64,000 nucleotides of DNA, from contig OX637295.1 in NCBI GenBank assembly GCA_951799445.1, forward strand, positions 23,312,001-23,376,000, in the 5' to 3' direction. The notes under the pieces were generated by a model. It did not search any database, was not told the DNA's origin, and was given only the letters and a program-made list of their open reading frames with translations. The position numbers and the translations under genes were made by a program. Of this stretch, positions 1-10,989 are shown piece by piece. Origin of the DNA: Pseudisothecium myosuroides (Eukaryota > Streptophyta > Bryopsida > Hypnales > Lembophyllaceae). The stretch's first letter is position 1, and every line of letters begins with the position of its first letter.

Positions 1-200
1 ATGTTCAAGAACTCGGTCTTCTGCTGCCAAACAGGTAGCGTCCGCCGCTTCTCCAGAATCTCAAAGTACTTGGCCGAGTACGGCCTGCTAGTGTAAGGGT
101 TGAGCACAGGGCCTCCATTAGTTTTCGTCTTCTCACCCCCGTTGGCGGTCTCGTCCACCACATCGAACAGACTCAACTTCCTCTTCCTTTCGCCCGCCAT
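1..200 (-). CDS. PRP43: PRP43/DHX15-like DEAH-box pre-mRNA splicing helicase, N-terminal fragment (runs off window)
   Basis: On the minus strand an ATG at 200 opens a frame that stays open to the window edge, giving 66 codons. The protein starts MAGERKRKLSLFDVVDE and later contains RPYSAKYFEILEKRRTLPVW. That start and the FEILEKRR.LPVW block are typical of the N-terminus of plant PRP43/DHX15-type helicases, just before the RecA1 domain. Family members use ATP to release the excised-intron lariat spliceosome and also act in ribosome biogenesis, in the nucleus and nucleolus. Only the N-terminal extension is present; Walker A, the DEAH box and the C-terminal domains lie outside. The start is chosen because the lysine/arginine-rich N-terminus matches the family and no upstream in-frame alternative is needed. 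The identity comes from recognising this motif, not from a database search. Confidence 0.88.
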   Translation of the reverse strand, partial: MAGERKRKLSLFDVVDETANGGEKTKTNGGPVLNPYTSRPYSAKYFEILEKRRTLPVWQQKTEFLN

Positions 201-650
201 TGCTTCGGAAGATCCGTCCAACTCCAACAACCGCCCAAACCCTAACACAGAAAATCCACTCTAACTCAAGCGCAGCCCCCTCTCAGATACACGCCGCAGT
301 GTTTGATGATCTCCGCCTCCAAATACGCGTGACGAACACGGCCTCCACCGTGCTTTCCACTCAAACTCAACGAAAGCCGAAAAGAACACCCTAACTCAGC
401 CAACACTGAGCCGAAATTCGCAAAATCTGTTGCAAATGAAAGAGAGAATCCACGGAAGTATGCACGAAACAGAAACGAGCAGTGCCGGTAGCCGCAGAGT
501 GACGGATCGAACAAGAGCGCCGGAGAGCGCAGCACCAACGCTCCGGGCGCGAAAGAGACAGAACGCTCTTCTGATGCAGGTCCTCAAACCTATTCGCGAC
601 GGCGGAACCCGCAACTGAATGGATGAATGAATATCGATGGGTGGATGAAC
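201..650 (-). promoter_or_regulatory. Probable 5' UTR and promoter of the PRP43-like gene
   Basis: This stretch is clearly more GC- and CpG-rich than the AT-rich DNA beyond 650, as expected of the first transcribed region and proximal promoter of a housekeeping gene. Short open frames on both strands overlap one another and show no recognisable domain, so I read them as chance. No clear TATA box is visible. The transcription start is not defined. Confidence 0.4.
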
Positions 651-2634
651 TTTAATGAACCACCCTCAACACCAATGTTTTCGAAATATATTTATTACTT
701 TGGATGAGCCACAAATGAAATATTATTTCTCAAAAGATCATATGAAGTCTACTAATATATCTCCCTACCATACCTAATTTGACCTTTATTTTTGTATTTA
801 TGTAAAAATACAAGTACATTCTTATTTATAGAAATTTGTACTTAAGTTTTTTGTAGCACCTTCTTTTTACATCTTATATTGGACAAGAATCAATATGGCT
901 CATAATATATGATGAAAAGTATATCCAAATTTTGATGAATTTATAGACCAATATTAAAATTTTAAAAAAAATATTTATTTAACTATAACTATAAAGAAAG
1001 TCTTGTAGGAACAAAAATGTAGACTCATAGCTTTTTTTGGTAAAGTAAATGAAAAAATGAAAAAAATCCAATTTTAAGGTCTTCATTTTTGAAATTTTGC
1101 AATTTCCTTTTCATCTCTATATAAATTGAATCACATAGCCATAGCATGAACCATCGAGGTGCCAAGCCAATCTCATTGCTAAAAAATAGACAAAATTTAT
1201 TTTTCTTGCGTATTTGGATGTATTTTGAACACACTATCAAAAATAGGTGTTGTACTCACAAATTTCTAAAATTGATTTAAAAAAATCAAAAACTGCACTG
1301 AATAGACTTTGTTTCATTAGTTGGTTCGAAATTCAAAAAATATCATTTTTATGGCTAATATTTAGATTGAGATAAAGGAGTAGAAGTTATCAAGATAAAG
1401 TGATCTGCAAATTTGTCCTTTTCTTATGTTGAAAAGTAAAAAATATCACAAGGATGGAATATCAAGCACCATTTATTAAAAATGGGTTCAAGCAACTTCC
1501 TTCAAATGATTTGGATGAGAAGACATTTTTTCCATCCTAGAAGATTCTCTAAAATCATCCAAAGGAAAAAAATGTTCTCTTAGGTGTTTCAAGATGAACC
1601 CTAGAATGCTTGAAAAGGCCAAATTCTTTCTTTGGATGACATTTAAAGCCTCTTAGAGGATGCAAAACAACAAGTTTTCATCCATGTTTTTCATAGAGTT
1701 TTTGCATATTTTTGTATAAATTTAAATGTGTATGCCATGTAGTGAATTTGGCAACTTCTAATTCCTTGATCTAAATTTAAATTTCACTAATGATGATGAT
1801 CATTTTTGAATTTGACCCCAATTATTGAATTGAAGTTAATCAAATCAATCTTCTACAATAGTCCAATTAAAAATTTTGAAAATTTTATTGCAAATTTAAA
1901 CTTGGCGTCAATTACCACAATATACTAAAATTATATTTATAGCCTAATCTTCTAGAACTTTAGTTTGAACTAGATTATTTTTCACCATAATATACACTTA
2001 TTATGAAAATTTCAGATCTTTTAGTACCAATTTTGTATAAGATAAGAATTATCTTCACTTTTTCTACAAAAAAACATAGTAATTTCAAATTTGCACAAAA
2101 ATAAACTAAAATTTTCTTGACTTCCAAATGACATATGATTTCATCTCTGAAAAATATAAATAATTATAAAGTTTCATTCACTTACTGTGACAAAATAGAG
2201 CATAAATTGTAAAGAAGTTTGAAGTTTGAGAATATAGGCTATATATTCATAATTATTTAGGCTTTGTTTTAGTTTAGTGTTTCAAGTAAATGATTTACAC
2301 GATACCAAAAAGGATGATTTTCCATAGTGACTAGCCCAATGTTCAAAGGTTAATTTTTTCAGAGCCAATGAAAGAAAAGTCATTATCAGGTTGTTAGCAT
2401 TTGGACCAAGTTTGATAGCATTTGGATCCACTCTCCGATTCTAGCCCCTAGGATTGATAACAGAATCATCTAGAACAGGAAGGGCCCTTCTGTTTGCTTG
2501 TTTCAGTACCTTAGTGGACTCTCTGGTTTCTGTTTTTTCTCTTCAGTGTCCAGCTTCTTGGCTTGGCTGTCTTTGTTCTCTTTTTTTTTAATGCTATGGT
2601 TCGTCCATTTGTTCAAAAAAGAAAAGAAAAGTCA
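651..2634. other. AT-rich intergenic DNA, no gene seen
   Basis: Low-complexity AT-rich DNA without a convincing open frame, TIR pair or RNA gene. A stretch near 2485-2600 with several pyrimidine-rich runs and a short T tract faintly resembles the 3' end of a LINE, but no endonuclease or reverse transcriptase is present and no boundary can be set. Confidence 0.5.
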
Positions 2635-2642
2635 TTGCACAA

Positions 2643-2771
2643 CAGTGTTTTTTTTTCTGGCGAAATTTCGCCAGATTCTGACAAATCTGACCACTGCGGC
2701 TCTGTCCCTCCAAAAACTGGCCTGTACAGTGAAGCCAGAGGGAGGGACACGAGTCCAAAAAAAAAACACTG
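2643..2771. mobile_element. hAT-type MITE, 129 bp, with perfect 8-bp target duplication
   Basis: The element begins CAGTGTTTTTTTTT and ends with the inverse AAAAAAAAACACTG. It is flanked on both sides by the identical octamer TTGCACAA (2635-2642 and 2772-2779). An 8-bp duplication with CAGTG termini is the signature of hAT elements. It is far too short to code for a transposase. The perfect TSD suggests a fairly recent insertion. Open frames across it are artefacts. Confidence 0.85.
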
Positions 2772-2779
2772 TTGCACAA

Positions 2780-2824
2780 CACAAAACAATGAATCCTTAG
2801 CCGACAAAACAATGAATCCTTAAT
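2780..2824. repeat. Short direct repeat ACAATGAATCCTTA, two copies
   Basis: Two adjacent copies of AAAACAATGAATCCTTA occur immediately right of the hAT MITE. They are too short to classify. Confidence 0.5.
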
Positions 2825-3458
2825 CTGATCACAGTCGGCTCAGAAAATCCCATTGTTAGCTCACCGCAGACATCTCCTGCACCCCACTACGAAATTACGC
2901 AATTCAGGAGGCCCGCCCCACTACAGTGCATTGAATTTGAATGCGTCAGAGTTCTGACCACACTTGAAGACGTCGGAGCTTCAGTTCAGCAGTGTGCCAA
3001 GCAAATTGCAGACTTCGGAGCGCGGAGTAAGCTTTCGTTTTTCCTGGATGTCTGTACACAATGAATCATTGCTAGAGCAGGTGTCCATCGCTTTTTTCAC
3101 ACTGCAGCCTGCTAGATTACTTGGTAGACCGACACATGTCCCGCCAGTGTTGTGTTTTCGTACGTGGATTTGTAATTGAGCGATTCGATGTGCCCACCGA
3201 CAGTCTCAGAAACATTTGAGTGTACGATTTTCCAGATGTACTGACGGATTGTGCACATGGAAGAATCTAGTGGGGAAATAAGCTGCTGTATTGATCCTGT
3301 GAAGGCATGATCGAATCTAGGCATGTCCGTGGTGAGGTGCTCGTGTACCGACAGCGCTGGATCGGAAACCCTAACTTTGTGTTCGTCGATGTTTGCCATG
3401 GCCTAGTGTTGACAGATTGTTGCGAGGTGGTGGGTGGTGGGAGAGAGTTGAGCAAGAC

Positions 3459-6400
3459 ATGGAGGTGCCAGGTCGAATACTGATGCTAGTGGTCTGTTTC
3501 GGCGTTTTTGTGGAGCATATTGTCGCCCAAGAATCGGGGGGGACTGCAGCGCAGCGTGCGGAGCAGCTTCTGAATCAAACAGAACGCAATGTTCGGGACT
3601 TCGTGAAGCACGTCGAATTGAATGATAGGAATTCGTGTGGTATGGATCCCTAACCCACGCTAGAAAATCTCTAGACCCAGTGGAGAGATTCTGGGATTGT
3701 GAGCTGCTGACACTGGGTCGGTACAAATGGAGGGGTCAGTCGAAAAGTATTCCAGAAATTGGTGACCCTAATTGAATTTGTAGTTTCTGGAAAGCTTCTT
3801 TTGGGGGTCTTAATTGTTTGTTTTTTTGTTTTGAAATAGGACCTAAAGTATCTGAGTTGTCCAGAAATTAGGGTTTAAGTTTTGGTTTGAAGTTGTGGCG
3901 TTGAATTGTTCCTCTGATGGGAAGTGCAGCTTTGCTGAGTAACTGTAATGCGACCTCATCCTGTAGCCGCCTTTCATGCCCCCAGTTCGCTACCAGAGAG
4001 CAATTTTCCGGCTACGAGTGCCAGGAGGTTCTGCAGAACTCCAATTGTAAGAACAATTGCCCATGGAGAACCTTTGACTTCTCCCGAAGTTTTCTACGGT
4101 TAGTTTATAACTCCACCAGTACTTCTCAAGTCTGTTTCTGTCAGTGGAATCTGTCAAACCTCGTTAAACCCAATTTGTAGGTTTGTGGGCACAATGTGTG
4201 ATTCTCCTTGCCTCACAGAAATAAGTTATCCCTAGTTTAGAGTTTTATAGTGTGATTCTGAAATTGCTCTCATCTGCGGGAAGTTCTAACACCCCAAATG
4301 AGATACAGAATGCGCGCTGAATAGTTGAGTGAGGAGAATCTCAATCTCAGTTCATAATTTACTTTTACTCTTTTTGTTTTTGAATCGCAATTTTGATGCA
4401 GTGTTGCTGGACTGGACCGCTACAATATCAGTGACGGACAGTTAGAAGGAATTTGTGTTCAGAGGAATTTGGACCCCTTCTTCAGCACTCTCTCCAACAA
4501 CACTGACTTCGTTCGGTTGCTTTTCGGATCCGTGGATGGCACCACTCGGATTTTTCCAGGAGCGGTAATGTTTGTAGAAAACCCATGCTGAAGTTGTTCC
4601 CTAGGTGGCGTCATTTTTGAGTGGCACAATAGGACACGCTGTAAGACAAAGGATACTTTTTCACTGTACGCATTTTAACACATGTAGGGTTTAGGGTTTT
4701 TTCGGAGATTTATGTTGCTGTGGAGAGATCACTTTGGTGACGAGCAATCCTGAGCTCGAATTTCAAAGTGGGAGATTGTAGACCACATTAAGTACGTGAC
4801 AATAGACAATCCTATTCCCATTCAAAAACCAGTGGTCATAGGCATTGAGCCAAGTTAGGCATTGAACCAAGTCATGCTTACGCTGCTTGCTAATAAGCCA
4901 AACAAGGTGTATGAATAGAGGACTTGCTGTTCCTAATGTTTTCAGTATCCTCCATTGAGTTCTAGAAGTTCTGAATTGGGAAATGGGATAATGTAATGTG
5001 CAGGATGAAGTCGACTGCAGCAGCTATGATTGTCGAACTCGACCATGGTAAGTTCCAGGGAAGAAACCACAACTCCTGATTCCAGTCTTGGATCAACAGT
5101 CCCCCAATCAAATTCACTCACTCTGTGATAATGCCACAAAAGCACACTCTGATAAGTTAGAAATACCATTTGCGTCGCTTTAAGCCTTTTAACCAATATG
5201 GAGGAATGTGCTGCCTTCGGGAGATCATTCTAATAGAGAGCTGTGGAGCGATCGTTTTGGGTGCAAGAGGTGAACTCATTTGAGAAAGTTTTTCTTTATC
5301 ACTATGTATGATTTTCTTATGCAACTTCAAAGTGAAAGGTTTTAGATCACAATAAGCCTCATAGCATAATACCTATTTCCACCCAAAGACTAGTGGCTAT
5401 TGGCATTTTCTTAGTCTTGTTTAAGATCAATTAGACTTGTGTCGATTATTAGACATAACCCTCTCCTCCAAATTAGATCAAGACCTTCAAATCTTAGAGA
5501 TCTATTGTTCTTTCAAAGAGTCTGGAGAAAATGGAGATATTATTCTAGTTCACCCTCCCATTGTCCAACCTTGTCGTGCAACAACAATGAAAGTCAAAGG
5601 AGAGTTGTTGTTTTGGGCACATACAACATTTTGGCTGCAGCAAGATGTAACAGACTAACCAAGCCTTGGCATTTACTCCCAGGGTGACCCCCCCGCTAGT
5701 GGTGACGGTTTTTGTTTCCCTATCAAATTAGATGATTGTGCTTTGTTATGAATGTGACAAGAGAGGGTTATGAATAAATGAGTTGTCGATAGTATGAGTC
5801 AATTAATATAGGCGTTGTGATGACGTCGCTCATGGTTTTGTCATCCTCTACCTTGGTCCCCACATTTTAATTTGCATCAATTGGAAAGGATCATTTTTGA
5901 TGGTGGTGATCATGGTACAACTACTCATCCTTTTTCCAGGTATTTGACATCAACAAAAGTGAAGAAGGCTGTTATAGTACTTATAGACCGAGGGTCCACA
6001 ATGACCACAACATATTCAGCTACAAGCAATGACAACCGCTTGGCAGGAGCATTTGAAATTACAAAGGCTTTCTTGAATACTACCACTCAGGATGATTATG
6101 TTAACATCTTCTTATTTGATCATTTAACAGTGGAAGCACTCTCTGACAAAGCAGTAAGTACTATTAACCACTATTAACAACTTGCCTTAGACTTTGTTAT
6201 TTGCTTTTTGTTGGCTCTTGAACAAAGGGATAGGTCAATTTTATCTACACAAGCTACTTCTACAATGAAGAACGTCATATTTGTTATTTGGGCCAATATT
6301 TCCATGTAATGGCACATTTGGAGAAACACAAGTTTAGATTGCTTGGATAAATAGGAACATCTGCATGAAACTAGACCTATGCAAGTCTTAGACTTGAGCT

Positions 6401-9097
6401 CAAGGGTTTTAGCCTTAGGATTTAGGTTTTAAGTAGGCAACTAAATAGTTACCCACTTGAATTATCATGTGGACTATAATAAGAGATAAGTTGCATCTAT
6501 TATGCAACTATACTATGAAATAAGTTACAAAAGCCTCTTGTCTCTTTTATAGCTGTGTTGATGGGACAGGACTTCTCTAGGTAACATAGCCAATTGTTGA
6601 GTATTACATTTGATTTTGGCTCATGTGCATTATTCTTGACAATGTGCGTGCAGGTGAGAGTGACAAACCAAACTACCCACCCTGAGTTTGGGAATTTCAC
6701 AGCTGATCTTGACGTGTCGAAACAAAACCCGGCCACCACTGTAGATTCTGCATCTAATGCTACCAACGCCATCAACGTAGCAATTGCAAATGTAGGAAGT
6801 GACACAAACATCACAAACGATTACCTCAAGGTCTACACTTCTCCTTGCCCATCCTCAATATTTGAATGATTCTCAGTTATTTAGTTCTAGCAACTATATG
6901 CGCTACATAACTAGTTTGGGTTGAGGAGTCCAAATTAAGTCAGTTACTCCCCTCTATTTCTAACGAATACCACTATTTCCTTTGTGTTTTACAAAGGAAA
7001 CACCGGTATTATTTAGAAACAAAGGAAGAGGGAGTATTATATCTAGATTTTTTCTTGTCACTTTCGTTGTCACATGACGCAATGCTGGTGGAAAGAGGGA
7101 GGTTGGTTTAGAGTCATAAACACATTTTCCCCACACTCTTTGAGAGAGCTGTAGATTTGAAATATTTGATTGTCTTGGTCTTGATCTAGTTTGGAGGAAA
7201 AGGTTATCGACTCAGGGCCTAATGGTCCTTGGTTGGTTATCTTGTACATAACTCTCTCCTCCAAAGTAGTTCAGGATTGTCATGCGTTGAAGATCTACGG
7301 CTCTTAGCAAGGTGCGTGGAAAGACGGGGTTATGACTCTAGAACTTACTCAATATTTTGTGAAAATGGCGGTATTCCACAAACTTGGCACTCTTACATTC
7401 AGACCATGCGTTCTGAAATCTATATTAGTCCTAGACTTTAGAGCTAAAGAAGAAAATGAATGGAAAAATACTGCCATTTTAACGAAATTTCCCATCCTTC
7501 CTCTTTTCCCAACTGCAATGCTCCGTGTGGCGATGAATGCAACAGGAGAGGGTTGTGTATGATTCAAAGTTTGGGTTCTTAACGTTCTAATTTCTGACAG
7601 GTGATACTAGTCATCACAGATGGCAAATTTGTGGATGCTACGAGAGACTCTCCATTACCATGGGACTTGATCAAACAGAACAACATGAATCTGTTTGTGT
7701 ATATGTACCCGCCCTCGAATTCTACCGTCATTCCAAGTAACTTCAGCCAGCCATTTTGTGATGCTCGAGGATATTTTGAGACCCTGGAAGAAACCGCTTC
7801 TCAGAATCCGTTGCTGACCTTGCAAGCATTCTATTCATTCCTGGCAAACATTCATTCTAGTGTCATGGGTGATAAAATTGACTACAGCACTCAGTTTTTG
7901 GATTATGCCGAGACCGACAACCAGACGTTCACACTGAGCAAGGCTGGTATGTGATCCAAAGTTTGCGACATCATTTTCTAAGACATGCTATTCATCTTCA
8001 TGTTTGTCTCATTAATTTTAAGGGTTAACCCTTGACGGGCCAAAGGATATTTCGTTTGAAAATGATCAATTCGATTGATCATAAGTTGTGGAGATTTTAA
8101 TTCAGGTGGGGACAAATGTTTGATCCCCAGACTCAAAGAAGAACATTGTATGTGTTTGGACAAATTTGAAGGACTTCCTCATGTATTGCGCTCAAAAACA
8201 TCAACCGAATTTTCAATTTAGTGTGGTGATTCTTACTTACAATAGGCAGTTTTTGACAGCTTTCAGCGACAACGGGGAGCTCCTGGGGGTTGCGAGTATT
8301 GGCCTATTCAAGACTAAGCTGCTTCAAGTTTACAATATTGATGGGGATGCAATTGAAGGTGCCGTGAAATTAAGATCAAATCCTGAGATTAATTTCAATG
8401 CGTCCAGAGACCTCAACACTCCTACCTGCCTCAACCAGGTGCTTATCATGCCTCCTGGGTTTGTTCATCTCATTTTATGTGCAATTGTTGAAATTTTACG
8501 TAACATAAATCTATACCTGCCCTAGTTTCTAGAGCTTCGTGGAGATGAATAGGGCAGCGGTTTTGATGCTCAGACTTGCGCCAATTAACGAAATTCACGA
8601 TTGTGAGAGGATGTGACTGCCAAGCAAACATAGAACATCCATCTTGGGTACCCTGATTCTTTCTTGAACTAGCAGTTTGACCTAAGGTGTTTTCAGTTCT
8701 TGCCAAAAAAATGTTATGCAAATGTTACTTCTTATGGCTGCTTTTCCTTTGAAATTTTTAAATCTGTTTTAACGTTGACCTGCAGACTCGAGCTGCGTGC
8801 AACTCTTCTCCATCATACGCCAATATCGTATGTTCAAGCAGTTCAGAATATGACATCACGAGCCTCTCACAGCTGAGCTGCTGCGGTATCTGCAAGAGCA
8901 AGGATAAAACACCTGCTTTAAGAAAAGCAATAGGCATCGGGGTGGGGGCTGGCATTGCAGGGCTACTTCTATTATCTGCGGCCGGTTTCTTCTTTCACAG
9001 GAAATGCAAGGAAAGGGTTGAAATCAAAAAAATTACAGATGCCAACATGCCATATTACCCTGGATCCCCCCAAAGAGCCAACAACACGTCTTGGTAG
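3459..9097 (+). CDS. VWA-Cache domain type I membrane protein, alpha2delta-like (copy A, 11 exons)
   Basis: Deduced exons: 3459-3639, 3930-4098, 4402-4564, 5004-5047, 5940-6153, 6654-6830, 7308-7556, 7601-7946, 8106-8147, 8260-8438, 8786-9097. All use GT-AG, phases join throughout, and the sum is 2076 nt (691 residues). Residues 1-23 look like a signal peptide (hydrophobic LMLVVCFGVFV, then HIVAQ). A VWA domain spans roughly 190-460. Its MIDAS reads D202-x-G204-x-T206 instead of DxSxS, and ITDG lies at 404-407. A Cache-like segment (ELLGVASIGLF) lies around 515-590, then a cysteine-rich stalk, one transmembrane helix (about 634-658) and a 33-residue basic tail. Many N-x-S/T sites suggest heavy glycosylation. 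This order resembles animal Ca-channel alpha2delta subunits; its plant role is unknown. The upstream ATG at 3393 is rejected because copy B does not keep it. Exon 7 carries a 153-bp in-frame insertion. Confidence 0.85.
6947..7034. mobile_element. Stowaway-like MITE (Tc1/mariner type) in intron 6 of copy A
   Basis: An 88-bp foldback begins CTCCCCTCTATTTC and ends with near-inverse GGAAGAGGGAG. Its centre pairs TTTCCTTTGT with ACAAAGGAAA, and a TA dinucleotide lies on each side (7045-bp-scale coordinates 6945-6946 and 7035-7036). CTCCC termini with a TA duplication are the Stowaway hallmark. The matching intron of copy B lacks it, so it arrived after the gene duplication or was lost from B. Confidence 0.8.
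7347..7496. mobile_element. Foldback insertion inside exon 7 of copy A, kept in frame
   Basis: Copy B passes directly from TGTAGACCTTCC to CTCTTTTCCC, whereas copy A carries 150 extra bases bounded by CTT on both sides (7344-7346 and 7497-7499). The ends are imperfect inverted repeats: AAAATGGCGGTATT on the left, and AATACTGCCATTTT on the right. The insertion plus duplication is 153 bp, so the frame is kept, and no stop codon is introduced. It would add 51 residues to the VWA domain. The superfamily is not clear. Confidence 0.7.
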
Positions 9098-9117
9098 AGC
9101 CTCTTTTTTTGTCTAGA

Positions 9118-9616
9118 AGTCGGTGAATGTGAGTTCTAACTCTATACTGTGACATTAACATTTCAAGAATCTTTGATAAAAAAAGATTTATGACACTATC
9201 CCTCACCTTGAGACAATTTTTCTGTGGCTATTGCTCGGCCACGGTTAGCAGTCACTATTAAAGAAAAATACATTAAAAAATCGATCTTCCTTGGACCCCT
9301 GTGACATTACAATGGGGATTGCGCAAACACGGCACCTTGTGCCATGGCGCAAAAGAATTTAATTAATTATAGTTGGGCATTCCATTGGACAGCTCCTTGT
9401 TGAAAACGCGATGCAAAATTGGCTGTAAGTTCAATGTCGCTAATCTCATCCCTCAAATATAATAATACTTGTTCGAAGTACCTATCTGGTAAATGTGCTT
9501 GGTAATTGTTGTTTTGAAATCTTGTGTTTCTTTTCTAATTAGCATAACATTTGAACATGAATAGGGAGGCTGGGCTCTCTCTACGATGTCAGTGTAACAT
9601 AAATAATTCGTGGTAA
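9118..9616. other. Intergenic DNA between copy A and the pogo-like element
   Basis: No gene, TIR pair or RNA feature is recognisable. It probably includes the 3' UTR of copy A at its left edge. Confidence 0.4.
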
Positions 9617-9618
9617 TA

Positions 9619-10457
9619 CAGTCAGACCTCGATAAGTGTTAGGGGTTGGGAGCATACTTTTAGTTAACACTTAGACACTAGTAACACATAACACTTATAG
9701 AGGGTGATGCCGATGATTTGTAACACTTATAAAAAATAACACTTAGAAGAATTAAAAAGGTAAATACATAACATTTATAGAAAAAATGAATGAAATTACA
9801 AAATATTGATTCATTATTCATCTAAGTCCGTCGAAAGAATGAATCAATAGTACTTTGGCAAGTTTTTGCTACAGCCAAGATTCTACTTCCTTTTCTAGTG
9901 CTTCAATATTCCTAATAGATAACATGGTGTCATTAGGTCTTTGCTCCAAAAACTTCTTCAAAGTTTGAAGAGCACTACCTACATCTTTAAAGCCTACAAC
10001 CTCTTCTATTATATCGTGAGGATTAGCTTCATCAGGATCACTATCTTCGTGTTCACTACCTTGTTGAGATGGAAGCATTTCAATAATTTGTTCATCAGTG
10101 GGCTGATAAGGGTTATTCAAATCAAACTCGAGCTCATAATTTAAATACTCTTGAACATTCATGTTAGGGGTCTCAGTCTCAGAGGATATAAAACTTAGTT
10201 GTTCCAATACAGCAACAACCTCCTCTATCTCTTTCCTTCACCTCAAAATTATCTCCCCCCAAGTGATGGCTCTTACAAAAAGCCTTTTTTTGGAAACTTA
10301 TCACTTACCAAGGTAAAATTAACAAAGTCGGGAGCGCGACATTGCGTAACACTTAACATATAACACTTACTAGTCTTAATTTTAAGGGAGCGGAAATCTC
10401 CATAACACATATAGAGTTTTAACACTTATCAAAGTAACACTTATCGAGGTCTGACTG
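9619..10457 (-). mobile_element. pogo/Tigger-like DNA transposon, internally deleted (839 bp, TA duplication)
   Basis: The termini are perfect inverses over 22 bp: the left end starts CAGTCAGACCTCGATAAGTG and the right end is its complement. A TA lies on each side (9617-9618 and 10458-10459). Many copies of TAACACTTA/TAACACTTAT lie just inside both ends, likely subterminal repeats. CAGT termini with a TA duplication and a CENP-B-type transposase tail indicate the pogo/Tigger branch. Only the last part of the transposase remains, so the element cannot move by itself. Confidence 0.88.
9869..10207 (-). pseudogene. C-terminal remnant of a pogo/Tigger-like (CENP-B-type) transposase
   Basis: A 112-residue frame on the minus strand inside the pogo-like element is rich in acidic residues (SEHEDSDPDEANPHDIIEEV), followed by LQTLKKFLEQ and IRNIEALEKEVESWL. 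Acidic tails with a final amphipathic helix are usual downstream of the DDE domain in Tigger/Jerky-type proteins. The DNA-binding and catalytic domains are missing. The frame continues about ten codons upstream before an in-frame stop. It is not expected to make a working enzyme. Confidence 0.65.
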
Positions 10458-10459
10458 TA

Positions 10460-10989
10460 CAGTGGCTTACAATTCATAATTCATGGACAAGATTGCATTC
10501 AAAGTTGACCGGTATGGCAAATGGAGACTCTAAAATGACCTTTGCACATGTCTTTTGTATCAAGCTAAAAATCAAATTGCAAAAATTAGAGTTCAGTCGA
10601 TTCAGTGTTTTTTCACTTTAGCTTGTAAATCAAAGTTGACCTCCATGGCCAATGGAGCCTCTATGTTTCTAGATGTATAAATAGATAATTATACGTAAGT
10701 TTTAGGAACTTAAAGTGTGAAAAGGCAACCTCCATTCTTGTTCACAAATCCAATCGAAATCTCCCTAGTATATTTTCGGTTATACTAGTTTCAAGCTAAC
10801 TCCTCCACCTCTCATTTGCAAAAAAGACTCTCAAATCCATGCATTTTTCATCCTCCAGTACCAAACTTGTCGAAATTACATTGTCAAATCCTGCTGTGAC
10901 TGAGAACCAAGACTGTTCTTCCTTTCCTGGACCCTGCAGTTCAGTGTGGTTAACTGAGCCTGTACTTGAGCTGCTTGATCATTATATTA
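10460..10989. other. Intergenic DNA, probable 3' UTR of the SIN3-like gene at its right edge
   Basis: There is no coding signal. Two similar segments, around 10500-10540 and 10625-10665, share AAAGTTGACC and GGCAAATGGAG-like or GGCCAATGGAG-like sequence, a weak direct repeat. Confidence 0.4.

Larger units (their letters stand above)
2840..9117 (+). repeat. Left arm of a large inverted gene duplication (copy A unit)
   Basis: This block aligns by eye, in inverse orientation, with about 60057-53380. Matching begins upstream of the gene (shared TTAGCTCACC, CAGACATCTCC and GACGTCGGAGCTT) and ends about 20 bp past the stop codon (shared TAGAGCCTCTTT and TTGTCTAGAA). Exons are highly similar, introns less so and with several indels. 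The end points are approximate. Confidence 0.85.

Noticed and set aside
2498..2823. Overlapping open frames on both strands (up to 100 codons)
   Set aside because: They run through the hAT MITE, whose inverted A/T tracts keep frames open on both strands; there is no domain and no conservation.
3393..3458. Upstream in-frame ATG that would extend copy A by 22 residues
   Set aside because: Copy B does not preserve this frame, and the shorter form gives a proper signal peptide in both copies.
4942..5196. 84-codon minus-strand frame in copy A
   Set aside because: It is antisense to exon 4 and its flanking introns, with no domain.
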